Positions 7,540 to 15,886 of a stretch of DNA of 25,338 nt are shown here, piece after piece. The DNA is from Desulfovibrio sp. OttesenSCG-928-G15 (GTDB lineage Bacteria; Desulfobacterota; Desulfovibrionia; Desulfovibrionales; Desulfovibrionaceae). The stretch covers positions 1 through 25,338 of the forward strand of contig JAJDIC010000026.1 in NCBI GenBank assembly GCA_030266525.1. The letters run 5' to 3'. The notes under the pieces are model-generated. The model made no database searches, was not told where the DNA came from, and was given only the letters and a program-made list of their open reading frames with translations. A program made the position numbers and the translations under genes. The stretch's first letter is position 1, and the number at the start of each line of letters is the position of its first letter.

Positions 7540-8583
7540 ATGGCCTATATTCCTAACATGGACGGCACGACCGTCCGCACCCTTGCCGACTGGGGTGCCT
7601 ATTTTAAACAGGACGGCAAACCCTACGATATCATTGAGTTGATGGAGGCTACAAACACCATTCTCGATGACATTCTGTGGCGCGAGGCCACCGACTATGA
7701 CGGACACCGCACTGCCGTGCGTGACGGTCTGCCTTCGGTATTCTGGCGCAGGCTGTATCGCGGCACCCCGCCCAGCAAGAGCCATGTGTCCGTTATCAAA
7801 GACCCGGTGGGCATGCTGGAAGCCCGCTGCATCATTGACGCAAAGCTGCTGGAAATCCACCAGAGCCAAGCCAAGGCGTACCGGATGCAGGAAGCCCGCG
7901 CCTTTATGGAAGCCATTCGTCAGGAGCTTGCCACGGCTATCTTCTACGGCAACGTAAAAGGCAACCCGGACGGCATTCACGGCCTGGACCCGCGCTACGC
8001 CTTCAAGGATGCGCCCCAAGTTGTGGACGCTGGTGGCACAGGCTCCGAGTGCACGTCCATTTTCGGCGTGGTTTGGGGTGAAAACGATGTGACCGGCATT
8101 TTCCCCAAGGATTCCATTGCCGGATTGCAGCACAAAGACCTTGGTGAACACGACTCTTACGACGCAGACGGAAACGCCTTCCGCGCTGTTTCGGATCTGT
8201 ATTCGTGGAACGTGGGACTCTCTACCCGCGACTGGCGCAGTGTTGTGCGTATTTGCAACATCCCGGTTGCGGACCTTGAAAAAGCCAAGGGTGACGCCGG
8301 GTTTATTGACCTGCACCGCCTGACCATCAAGGCCAAGAACCTGATTCCTGCTGAAAAGCGCATGCGCATGAAGTGGTACATGAACCAGGACGTGATGACC
8401 GCCATGGAGTTCCAGGCATCTGACGCAGGCAACGTTACCCTTGTGTACCGCAAGGAAGACGCCAGCCAGGCCGGGCCTCTGTTCAAGTCCTATTCCGTAT
8501 CGGAACTGCACGGCTGCGATATTCGCCAGTGTGACGCGATTCTGACCACGGAAGAAGCGCTTGGCGCAACCCCCGCCCCGTAA
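7540..8583 (+). CDS. Major capsid protein (epsilon15 GP7 / BPP-1 type)
   Basis: A 347-residue coat protein preceded by a clean SD (AAGGAG, 8 bases before ATG). It resembles the GP7 family of phage epsilon15: the N-terminal MAYIPNMDGTTVRTLADWG, the stretch ATNTILDDILWREATD, then RDGLPSVFWRRLYRG, and the later NPDGIHGLDPRY followed by SIFGVVWGENDVTGIFPKD. These fit an HK97-fold coat that needs a separate scaffold and a cement protein, both of which flank it here. The gene is not overlapped by its neighbours and is followed by a strong hairpin, as often seen for highly expressed coat genes. Length is normal for the family and no frame disruption is visible. Confidence 0.9.
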   Translation: MAYIPNMDGTTVRTLADWGAYFKQDGKPYDIIELMEATNTILDDILWREATDYDGHRTAVRDGLPSVFWRRLYRGTPPSKSHVSVIKDPVGMLEARCIIDAKLLEIHQSQAKAYRMQEARAFMEAIRQELATAIFYGNVKGNPDGIHGLDPRYAFKDAPQVVDAGGTGSECTSIFGVVWGENDVTGIFPKDSIAGLQHKDLGEHDSYDADGNAFRAVSDLYSWNVGLSTRDWRSVVRICNIPVADLEKAKGDAGFIDLHRLTIKAKNLIPAEKRMRMKWYMNQDVMTAMEFQASDAGNVTLVYRKEDASQAGPLFKSYSVSELHGCDIRQCDAILTTEEALGATPAP

Positions 8584-8592
8584 CAAGACAAC

Positions 8593-8631
8593 CGGCATGA
8601 GGGGCCTGAAACACGGCCCCTCCTTGTGCCG
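8593..8631 (+). terminator. Strong hairpin downstream of capsid gene (attenuator or processing site)
   Basis: A perfect 8-bp G+C-rich stem pairs 8599-8606 with 8615-8622 around an 8-base loop, and an outer CGGCA/TGCCG stem (8593-8597 with 8627-8631) extends it. There is no T-run afterwards, so complete intrinsic termination is unlikely. Partial termination or protection of capsid mRNA from 3' decay is more plausible. Confidence 0.55.
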
Positions 8632-8648
8632 ACAAAGAGAGGAATATC

Positions 8649-9053
8649 ATGATTATTGATCAGTTCAGCGTGTTCTTTGACGACGCTGATGCGGCTGCGG
8701 CCATGACCAGCGATGTCGTCAACTTCCAGCCCTATGCCGGGAGAGAAGACCCCATTTATATCAGCCTGCTTGCCAAGGGTGCGAATGCTGCCAGCATTGT
8801 CGTTACAGTGCAGCAGTCTGCGGACAACGCAACCTTTACAGACGTTGGCAGCGTCACCGTAACCAAGGCCGAGAACATGGCCGAGCTTGCGACCATCCGT
8901 CTGCCGGTCGCTGTGAAGGACAAGTACGTGCGCTTGTCTGCTGCTGTGACCGGGACCGTTGCCGGAACCACCTTGTTTGCTGGCGTAACCCGCGACCATG
9001 TGGCCCTGTATGACAAGGGCCTGTACATCGACGGTGGAAAGGTCGTGGCATGA
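8649..9053 (+). CDS. Bbp16-like capsid cement protein
   Basis: A 134-residue protein directly after the major capsid gene. It starts MIIDQFSVFFDDADAAAAM and is mostly beta strands with alternating hydrophobic residues (IVVTVQQSADNATFTDVGSV, ATIRLPVAVKDKYVRLSAAV), ending in GVTRDHVALYDKGLYIDGG. This matches the BPP-1 Bbp16-type jellyroll cement protein, which clamps capsid subunits on the outer surface. The gene order coat then cement is the same as in BPP-1-like phages. The SD is AGAGAGG about 8 bases before the ATG. The stop overlaps the next gene's ATG. Confidence 0.75.
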   Translation: MIIDQFSVFFDDADAAAAMTSDVVNFQPYAGREDPIYISLLAKGANAASIVVTVQQSADNATFTDVGSVTVTKAENMAELATIRLPVAVKDKYVRLSAAVTGTVAGTTLFAGVTRDHVALYDKGLYIDGGKVVA

Positions 9054-9364
9054 GCGCGGTAGGCAAATACCGGGCAAAGGCCGATTGCCGTGCTGGCGGC
9101 ATGTTTCGGCGTACCGGGGAAGTCTTTGAGATGACCACGCTCAAGACTGTTCCCGCACATCTGGAGGAAATCGGCTCCGGCAAGGAAGATATCGGCGCGG
9201 GTGAAGTTGCCAAGACTGCTACCCCAAAGGTCAAGTCCAGCAAGCCCAAGACAGGCAAGCCCGCTGCGGTTCCGAAAGAGGCGCAGGTGGGCAAGGAAGA
9301 TATCGGCGCGGGTATTGCCACTCCCGTGCAGGATGTGACTTCCTCAGACATGGTTACGAAATAG
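9050..9364 (+). CDS. Hypothetical virion-module protein with internal GKEDIGAG repeats
   Basis: A 104-residue protein overlapping the cement gene (ATGA). Residues 1-40 look ordered (KYRAKADCRAGGMFRRTGEVFEM, a likely small beta fold), while the rest is a low-complexity Lys/Pro/Ala/Ser tail. The octapeptide GKEDIGAG occurs twice, 37 codons apart, encoded by an exact 24-base direct repeat. Its place between the cement protein and tail tube A matches the small poorly conserved gene found there in BPP-1-like phages. A head-completion or adaptor role is possible but unproved. Confidence 0.6.
   Translation: MSAVGKYRAKADCRAGGMFRRTGEVFEMTTLKTVPAHLEEIGSGKEDIGAGEVAKTATPKVKSSKPKTGKPAAVPKEAQVGKEDIGAGIATPVQDVTSSDMVTK
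9179..9313 (+). repeat. Exact 24-bp direct repeat (two copies)
   Basis: The 24-base unit at 9179-9202 recurs exactly at 9290-9313, 111 bases apart and in frame, encoding GKEDIGAG in the tail of the 9050-9364 protein. Identity also at synonymous positions suggests a recent duplication or ongoing repeat exchange. Confidence 0.85.
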
Positions 9365-9376
9365 GAAGGCGGCACT

Positions 9377-10018
9377 ATGCAATCCCTGATTCACCTTTAC
9401 AATACAGCTCTTGCCGAACTTGGCGGGGAGCAGATACCGCTGAACATATCCCCCATTGAAAGTGATGCTGTTGGGGCCATATGCCAGAATATCTTCCCGC
9501 ATGTGCTGGACACTGTATTGGAGGCGCATGAATGGGGGTTCGCAAAGACCCGTGTCGTTCTGGCCCTTGTTCCAGAACAGAAACCGGAGAGCCGTTCATA
9601 CTGCTTTCGCTATGAAATGCCCGGTGACTGCGTAAGGCCAGTCCGCATTGTCGTTCCGCAGGGGAGTTTTGTCTGTCCGCATGAGGCAGATTTCTCCCCT
9701 GCGTATGTCATCGAAGGTGAACATATACTTTGCAATGTTGAGCAGGCAGAGCTTTTGTATGTCGCACGTCTGGCTGAGCCGCGCCGCTGGCCCGCTTACT
9801 TCGCAGACGCATTGGTATGGAAAATGGCCTCCGGGCTTGCTACTGCCAAAAACAACGACAAGCAGCAGAAGCAGGCGTGTGACCAGATGTACGAATACGC
9901 GCTTGCCAGGGCTTGCGCCAGGGACCGGGCCAGACAGAACGAGCGCAGGCCGCTTTCGTCCTGGCAGATTGCGAGGGGCAACGTAGGGGTAGCCTTTCCG
10001 CGTGGAAGGAGGCTGTAG
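9377..10018 (+). CDS. Tail tubular protein A-like (T7 gp11-type head-tail adaptor)
   Basis: A 213-residue adaptor. The N-terminus (LIHLYNTALAELGGEQIP and the LEAHEWGFAKTRVVLAL segment) and the C-terminal helix (YFADALVWKMASGLATAK, then QMYEYALARACARDRARQNE) are hallmarks of the T7 gp11-like gatekeeper family. That family forms a ring between portal and nozzle. The stop TAG shares a base with the GTG start of the next tail gene. The spacing and order (cement, small protein, adaptor, nozzle) agree with other short-tailed phages. Length is near that of T7 gp11 (196 aa). Confidence 0.85.
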   Translation: MQSLIHLYNTALAELGGEQIPLNISPIESDAVGAICQNIFPHVLDTVLEAHEWGFAKTRVVLALVPEQKPESRSYCFRYEMPGDCVRPVRIVVPQGSFVCPHEADFSPAYVIEGEHILCNVEQAELLYVARLAEPRRWPAYFADALVWKMASGLATAKNNDKQQKQACDQMYEYALARACARDRARQNERRPLSSWQIARGNVGVAFPRGRRL

Positions 10019-12111
10019 TGCCTCCCGGTATTTCCCTGCAAAGCGACTTCACTGCCGGGGAACTCTCTCCTTCCCTGCTGGCGCGTGTTGACCTTGCAAA
10101 GTATAGCAAGGGCTGTCGCACATTGCGTAATTTCATGGTGCAGTCACATGGTCCCGCCGTAAAGCGCCCTGGCTTTCAGCTTCTTGGCGATTTGCCCGGA
10201 CCGGCTGTCTTGATAGAGTTTGTCTTTAACAACGACCAGGCATACGCGCTGATATTCGGCGAAAAGTGGCTGCGTGTTGCCACGCATGACGGTTTTGTAA
10301 TGTCTGGCGCAACGCCCTATCAGATTGCCTCTCCCTACACGCTTAATCAAGCCCGCCAGCTATCCTGCGTACAAAGCGCGGATGTGCTGTTTATAGCTTG
10401 CCAGGGTGTTGCCCCTCAGCGGCTGATACGGCTTGGTCATGACAGTTGGCAGTTTCAGGCCATGACGTTTACCGCGCCAGTTGCAGCGCCCGCGTGGGAC
10501 TCCCCCGCTGTGGAATTCATTAACGAGGCAAAGGATTCATCTGGAGAAATCTCAGAGGCCCAGCTCGTAACCCCATATACATACTATGTCACAGCGGTAA
10601 ATTCTGACGGCAAGGAAAGCGGTCTTTCGTCCGGCAAGAAAATAACCGGGCCGTCCTCCAACAACTGGCAGGCAGGAGACTATATTGCCGTACATTGGAA
10701 GGCGGTAGCGGATGCTGTTGAATATCGTATCTATAAAGCGGAGTTTAGCGGGCGACCGGGATACATCGCTACGATTGGGATAGTCTCGTACAAGGATTAC
10801 AATGTTTCCCCTTCCGTCTCTGAGGGTGCGCCAAAGTACGTCAACCCGTTTCCGAACGGCGACTACCCCGGCGCGGTCTGTCTTTTTGAGCAGCGCCTTG
10901 TGTTTGCCTCTACCCCCAAGCGCCCGCAGACGATATGGATGAGCAAGAGCGGCGATTATTCCAACTTTGCCACCTACACGCCTGTCGCCGACGACTCCCC
11001 GATTGAACTGACCATTGCCAGTCAGGAGGTTTCCCCGGCTAACTGGATGGTTCCTCTGCGCTCGTTGATATTCGGCACGCCGGGTATGGAGTGGGAAATT
11101 GCCGGACGCGGCGATGCGGCATTTTCTGCCAAGAACGCCAAGGCTACCCCGCAGAGCTATTGGGGAAGCTCTCTTAAGCGGGCCATGATTGTCGGTAACG
11201 TCATCCTGCATGTTTCCAGTTCAGGCAGTCAGGTCAGGAACCTGCAATATGACTTCGGCTCCGACAGTTATGGCGGCACAGACCTTTCCATTCTGGCCTC
11301 GCATCTTCTGGAAAAAAGAAAAATTATTGACTGGGCGTACCAGAAAAACCCTGACTCCATCATATGGGCGGTGTGTGACGACGGTATTTTGCTCGGCCTT
11401 ACTTTTCAGGCTGAACACCAGATTTCCGCATGGCACAGGCATGACACGCAGGGAAGGTTTACGTCCGTATGCTCCGTGCCACACGGGGAAGAACATGACC
11501 TGTTTACTGTGGTGCTGCGAAACGGCACCTACTACCTTGAACGTATGGCAGAACGCTATCTTGGCGGCGACCCTTCTCGTGCCGTGTTTATGGATTGCGC
11601 CTTGACCTATGAAGGAGCCGCAACAAAAACCATTTCCGGCCTCGGGCACCTCGAAGGGCAAACTGTTGGCGTTTTTTCACGGGGGGCCGTGGAGCCGCCG
11701 AGAAAGGTTGTATCCGGCAGGATTACGCTCGACGCGGAGTCTCCCCTCGTTACTGTCGGCCTGATTTACACTGCCGACCTTGAAACCATGCCGGTTGAAG
11801 TTGCTGCCGATACGGGGGCCAGTGTCGGGCTGAAAAAACAAATCAGCACAATCAATATTACATTCCACGAAAGCCTTGGCGTCAAAGCCGGACTGTCTAC
11901 CGTGCCGGGGAGCCTGGACAGGGTGAAGTGGCAGGACGTGAAGTGGCGCACCACCGAGCCTTATGGGCACCCGCCAGAGCCGTTTTCCGGCATAAAACAC
12001 CTTGTCATGCCGCATGGAGCCGAGAACACGCTATCTGTATGTATTCGCTCCGAACACCCCACCCCCGTGAGGGTGCAGGCGGTTATGGGCAGAATCGAGG
12101 TGAAGCCGTGA
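10018..12111 (+). CDS. Tail tubular protein B-like nozzle protein
   Basis: A 697-residue protein starting at GTG 10018 with AAGGAGG upstream. The start PPGISLQSDFTAGELSPSLL followed by ARVDLAKYSKGCRTLRNF is highly typical of podovirus nozzle proteins (T7 gp12-like and epsilon15-like tails). A fibronectin-like insert is visible at about 180-265 (YTYYVTAVNSDGKESGLSS ... VEYRIYKAE). After it comes PGAVCLFEQRLVFASTPKRP and MSKSGDYSNFATYTP, a conserved beta-propeller signature. It forms the hexameric distal tube and the fibre attachment site. ATG codons upstream in this frame lie in the gp11-like gene and are not used. Confidence 0.88.
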   Translation: MPPGISLQSDFTAGELSPSLLARVDLAKYSKGCRTLRNFMVQSHGPAVKRPGFQLLGDLPGPAVLIEFVFNNDQAYALIFGEKWLRVATHDGFVMSGATPYQIASPYTLNQARQLSCVQSADVLFIACQGVAPQRLIRLGHDSWQFQAMTFTAPVAAPAWDSPAVEFINEAKDSSGEISEAQLVTPYTYYVTAVNSDGKESGLSSGKKITGPSSNNWQAGDYIAVHWKAVADAVEYRIYKAEFSGRPGYIATIGIVSYKDYNVSPSVSEGAPKYVNPFPNGDYPGAVCLFEQRLVFASTPKRPQTIWMSKSGDYSNFATYTPVADDSPIELTIASQEVSPANWMVPLRSLIFGTPGMEWEIAGRGDAAFSAKNAKATPQSYWGSSLKRAMIVGNVILHVSSSGSQVRNLQYDFGSDSYGGTDLSILASHLLEKRKIIDWAYQKNPDSIIWAVCDDGILLGLTFQAEHQISAWHRHDTQGRFTSVCSVPHGEEHDLFTVVLRNGTYYLERMAERYLGGDPSRAVFMDCALTYEGAATKTISGLGHLEGQTVGVFSRGAVEPPRKVVSGRITLDAESPLVTVGLIYTADLETMPVEVAADTGASVGLKKQISTINITFHESLGVKAGLSTVPGSLDRVKWQDVKWRTTEPYGHPPEPFSGIKHLVMPHGAENTLSVCIRSEHPTPVRVQAVMGRIEVKP

Positions 12112-12581
12112 GGATATGGGAGATTGTTCCCGCTGCGGCTGAGCACATTCCGGCGATTGCTGCGAACATGCGGGAAGCTGACAGGCGAGAAGTGTGGGCT
12201 AGTGACAGGTGGACGCCGGAAGAGGCGTTATGGAAAAGCCTGGAAGCCTCAAGTCTGGCCTGGGCTTGTATTGTTTATGACGTGCCATCCTTTATGTGGG
12301 GCGTGTCCCGCAAAGGAAGCATCCTCTCGGACACGGGCGTTCCGTGGTTGCTGGGAACTGGCGCTATTTATGATGTTGGTCGTGAGTTTTTGAGGCAGTC
12401 GCGCTCTTATGTAGACAGGATGCAGGCTGGCTACTCCCGCCTGGAAAACATTGTCCACGCGGAAAACGCGCTGTCTCTTCGTTGGCTCAGATGGTGCGGC
12501 TTCACCGTTGAAAAAGATTCGATTGAGCGGAACGGGGAGAAGTTTTTTCCGTTCTGGAGGGAGTCAATATGTGCTCGGTAA
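12108..12581 (+). CDS. GNAT-like protein, T7 gp13-type (DUF2833)
   Basis: A 157-residue protein starting at GTG 12108 (GTGA overlap). It has the acetyltransferase-like layout of the T7 gp13 family: an N-terminal strand MRIWEIVPA, a central strand WACIVYD, a strand region with GVPWLLGTGAIYD (78-89), and the C-terminal HAENALSLRWLRWCGF (117-132) with the Asn of GNAT folds. In T7, gp13 is needed for virion morphogenesis but is hardly present in mature particles. Whether acetyl transfer occurs in this family is unknown. It is coupled to a gp14-like gene, as in T7. Confidence 0.8.
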   Translation: MRIWEIVPAAAEHIPAIAANMREADRREVWASDRWTPEEALWKSLEASSLAWACIVYDVPSFMWGVSRKGSILSDTGVPWLLGTGAIYDVGREFLRQSRSYVDRMQAGYSRLENIVHAENALSLRWLRWCGFTVEKDSIERNGEKFFPFWRESICAR

Positions 12582-13162
12582 CTGCGGCGGTAATAGGAAC
12601 TACCTTGGCGTCCACTGCTCTTTCCATGGCGGGGCAGTATCAGCAACAGCGTACTCAGGAAAAGAGCGCCAAGGCAGCAGCAGAATACAACGCCCAGGTC
12701 GCCGAAAATGAAGCGGCCACACAGAAGCAGCTAGCGCAGAACGAAATTCAAAAGGGCGTTGCCGACAAGGAGCGCCAGCAACGGCAGGCTGCCCGCCAGA
12801 TGGGCGAAATGCGGGCAAATATGGGTGCTTCGGGCTTCCAGATGGATACGGGAAGCATGGCCTCTCTGCTCGAAGAAAGCGCCACGGAACACCAGTACGA
12901 CTCCAACATTATTCGCCAGAACTCCGAACAGGCCGCGTGGCAACACATGGTTGGCGTGACAGGGGCCAACAACAACCGGGCCTTTGCGCAGTATCAGGGC
13001 GACAACGCCGATAGCGGCAAGCTCGGCACGTATTTGGGCATGGGTGGCACCCTGCTTGGCGGTATTGCCGGGGGTATGGGCAAGTATAACGCTTGGCAAA
13101 GTACAAAAGCGCCAGAGAAGAAAGGTATTATTTCATCTGTTATGCAGGCGCACGGGAGATAA
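12569..13162 (+). CDS. Internal virion protein B-like (T7 gp14-type DNA ejection protein)
   Basis: A 197-residue protein overlapping the GNAT gene by 13 bases. It starts with a short hydrophobic helix (TAAVIGTTLASTALSMAG), then a long Gln/Ala/Glu/Lys coiled coil (about 23-80), the segment QMGEMRANMGASGFQMDTGS, and a glycine-rich hydrophobic stretch near the C-terminus (LGTYLGMGGTLLGGIAGGMG). This is the usual make-up of gp14-like proteins, which insert into the outer membrane as part of the DNA-ejection channel. The two genes that follow code for the other ejection proteins. Confidence 0.8.
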   Translation: MCSVTAAVIGTTLASTALSMAGQYQQQRTQEKSAKAAAEYNAQVAENEAATQKQLAQNEIQKGVADKERQQRQAARQMGEMRANMGASGFQMDTGSMASLLEESATEHQYDSNIIRQNSEQAAWQHMVGVTGANNNRAFAQYQGDNADSGKLGTYLGMGGTLLGGIAGGMGKYNAWQSTKAPEKKGIISSVMQAHGR

Positions 13163-13165
13163 AAT

Positions 13166-15886
13166 ATGGCCGGAATCACCATTCAACCCCATCAGAGCCA
13201 GATAGGCATTCAGACCGCCAACGCAGGGCAGGCCGCGCAGTACCGTAGCGCTTCCGCATTCATGACGCCGGGGCAGGAGAACCTCGGCAAGGGCATGATG
13301 CAGCTTGCTGGCGGTATGGATAAGCTTGGCGGGGTGATGTTTGAGGCGGAGGTGCGGAAGCGTAAAGAGCAGACGGAACTTGCCCTTTTGGAAGACATGC
13401 AGAACTTCCAGGCCGAGTCTTTGGCGTGGAAGGATAGCTACCAGAAAGACTATCAGGGCAAGGACGCTCTGAATGCGGAAGAAGACGCCAAAACCTTTTA
13501 CAACGACAAGGTTGCGGCGCTTAAGGAACGCTGGAACGGGAACGAGTACGCCCAAAATTATATTCAGAAGCATGCGGGCGGGGCTGCTGTTTCCGGCATA
13601 GATACCATGCGCGATTATGGGAACAAGCAGCAGGAGGCCTATCTTGAATCCACGGTAGCCGGGCAGAAGTCACTGGCCATGCAAACAGCCATGAACCCGA
13701 ATGCTACGCCGCAAGAACGCGACGATGCCATACGGACCTTTGAGCGCATGAATGCATACCAGGCGCAGCGCAAGGGGCTAGACCAGACTGTTGCCGAGGC
13801 CCAGAACGCGGCGTTTCGGCAGGAAGTGTTTAGCGAGCAGACCAAGCAGGCCTTTGCCGAGCGGTTGCAGGTCAATGATATTGAGGGGGCGAAGCGACTA
13901 ATACGGGGTGCTGCCGGTTCAGACGCTGCTTCTTACGTTGCCGGGAAAGAATCTGGCCGTGAGGGTAGCATGGCTATAGGCTACGACAAAAAGGGCGGCA
14001 CAAGTTATGGCCTGTTTCAGATAGCCAGTGGCACTATGCCGGGATTTATCTCCTGGCTGGGCAAAAACGGCAAAACGGCTGTCGCTGATGAGTTGCGTTC
14101 GTCAGGCAACCCGAACACCGGCAGCCGTAGCGGAAAGATGCCTGCAACATGGAGAAGACTTGTTCAGAGCGGTGCTATAACTGACGCCATGCAGGAACAA
14201 TTCATTGTTGAAACGCATGTGAACCCTGTCCTGCAAGGACTACCAGAAGATGGGCGCAGCCTTGCTTCCACAGACGCAGGAATAGCACGGGCCATGTTTT
14301 CAACCGCCGTGCAGCACGGCCCGGCTGGCGCTCGTAGGCTTGCGGAACGGGCATGGAAAAAAAGCAATGGGGACCGCGACAGCTTCATAAACGCCCTGTA
14401 TGACGCGCGAGCTACGCAGTTCAGCAGTTCCACGCCGGAAGTGCAGGAGGGCGTGAAACGCAGGCTGAACATCGAGCGCCGGGATGCGTTGAAGGCTCCG
14501 AGGATTAAGCCTACGGAGGCCTTGGGGTACGAAAAACAGATTCAAGCGGCTGAACGCCAAGTTACTGCCGAAGCCAGAGAAATTGCCGGGGAATTTGACA
14601 ACGCTTCCGCTTACTACCTTGAGAAAGGCGATCAGGCTGCGCTTGACGATATTGATTCCAGATTGGCGTCATTGGGCCAAGCTGCGGCACCTGTACGTGC
14701 GAAACTGCAAGAACAGCGGCGCATTCTGACTGACCTACAGCCGTATATGCAAGGCACAGCGACAGAGCCTTTCGACCAGCAAGTTAAGTCCGTAGACGCA
14801 TGGTTTGACAAGACTGTTACAGAATCCAACGCAGCAAGCATGGTAAAAGTGCGCACTCATGCGCTTGCTGCTATTGAGCAGCGGCGTAAGGCTTTTATGA
14901 ACGACCCGGCTGCGGCAGTCTGGAAAAATGGCGAAACGTCAGCCAGCGTATACGACCAAACAAAAGCCAGTATTGAGCGGCAAAAAGCAATGGCAGGTGA
15001 CGCTGCAAACTTTACCCCGAAGGCTTTCCCTGTCGAGCAGGCTATGCAGTACAAGGAGAAACTGAAAAGCCCCGATACCCCGATATCTGAAAAGCTGGAT
15101 ATGCTTGTTTCTGTTGGCGCTCAGTATGCTGGTCTTTCGGGGAAAGCCTTCGACGAACTGGAAGTTTCTCCCGCAGCGAGAAGTGCAGCAAGACTTGTCC
15201 TTGACGATCCAAACACTCAGTTATTCGCGCGGGATTTGCTTGCCGCCAGCCTTCTCAGCGACAAAGACCTTGATGCTTCTGCTGTAATGACCAAGCAGGA
15301 GGCAAAAGAAAAGATTCGGGAGAACGAGCACCTTGCCTATTTGCAAGAAGTTACCAAGCGCCGGATGGACGAAAACGCACTTGCCGATATCAATGGCCTG
15401 TCGGATGCGGCGACCAGGCTTGTTATGCTTGGCAAGGAAGACTCCCTTACCAGCCTGGAAAAGCCATATGATTTTGTAGTTGGTAAGAACACGCTGCTGC
15501 GCATACCCAAAAGCCTGCAACTGAATCCAGACGCAGTAGAATATGGTCTTACGCAAACGCTTGATAAAATCGAAAATCTTTTGCCCAAGAGTTATACCAA
15601 AGAACAGACTGCGGCCCTCAAACAAGTTGGTTATTGGGAAAGCACTGACGACGGGTTTGCCGTGCTTATGAAAGACGGGCTGTACGTGGGCGAGAAGGGT
15701 AAGCCAATAATTGTCTCTTTGAAAGAGGTGGGAGCACAGGGAGCTTCCGATAAAGAAAAAAAACTTGGACTGTTTGACCGGCCAAAGCCGCGCGGATGGG
15801 AAAAGAGACAAGAGATTTCCAAAACGTTCGGCGCAATCGTGGAAGAAATAGGCTCAAACCGAGCAGCCTATGAAGGAGAAGACTGA
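13166..15886 (+). CDS. Large ejection protein with internal lysozyme-like domain
   Basis: A 906-residue protein, largely alpha-helical with long charged segments, in the place of T7 gp15. Residues about 250-420 form a separate domain: VAGKESGREGSMAIGYD, then GGTSYGLFQIASGTMPGFISWL, and later AMFSTAVQHGPAGARRLAERAW. This E-S-G ... G-x-x-S-Y-G-x-x-Q pattern is that of goose-lysozyme-like/transglycosylase-type muramidases, with E262 the likely acid. It would open the peptidoglycan during DNA entry. T7 places its transglycosylase in gp16 instead, so the domain has moved within the ejection set. The stop codon overlaps the next ATG by one base (TGATG). The GGGAG before ATG 13166 supports that start. 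Confidence 0.75.
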   Translation: MAGITIQPHQSQIGIQTANAGQAAQYRSASAFMTPGQENLGKGMMQLAGGMDKLGGVMFEAEVRKRKEQTELALLEDMQNFQAESLAWKDSYQKDYQGKDALNAEEDAKTFYNDKVAALKERWNGNEYAQNYIQKHAGGAAVSGIDTMRDYGNKQQEAYLESTVAGQKSLAMQTAMNPNATPQERDDAIRTFERMNAYQAQRKGLDQTVAEAQNAAFRQEVFSEQTKQAFAERLQVNDIEGAKRLIRGAAGSDAASYVAGKESGREGSMAIGYDKKGGTSYGLFQIASGTMPGFISWLGKNGKTAVADELRSSGNPNTGSRSGKMPATWRRLVQSGAITDAMQEQFIVETHVNPVLQGLPEDGRSLASTDAGIARAMFSTAVQHGPAGARRLAERAWKKSNGDRDSFINALYDARATQFSSSTPEVQEGVKRRLNIERRDALKAPRIKPTEALGYEKQIQAAERQVTAEAREIAGEFDNASAYYLEKGDQAALDDIDSRLASLGQAAAPVRAKLQEQRRILTDLQPYMQGTATEPFDQQVKSVDAWFDKTVTESNAASMVKVRTHALAAIEQRRKAFMNDPAAAVWKNGETSASVYDQTKASIERQKAMAGDAANFTPKAFPVEQAMQYKEKLKSPDTPISEKLDMLVSVGAQYAGLSGKAFDELEVSPAARSAARLVLDDPNTQLFARDLLAASLLSDKDLDASAVMTKQEAKEKIRENEHLAYLQEVTKRRMDENALADINGLSDAATRLVMLGKEDSLTSLEKPYDFVVGKNTLLRIPKSLQLNPDAVEYGLTQTLDKIENLLPKSYTKEQTAALKQVGYWESTDDGFAVLMKDGLYVGEKGKPIIVSLKEVGAQGASDKEKKLGLFDRPKPRGWEKRQEISKTFGAIVEEIGSNRAAYEGED

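Noticed and set aside
7393..8598. Long minus-strand open frame of 401 codons opposite scaffold and capsid
   Set aside because: Fully antisense to the GP7-type capsid gene and without recognisable domain or start signals.
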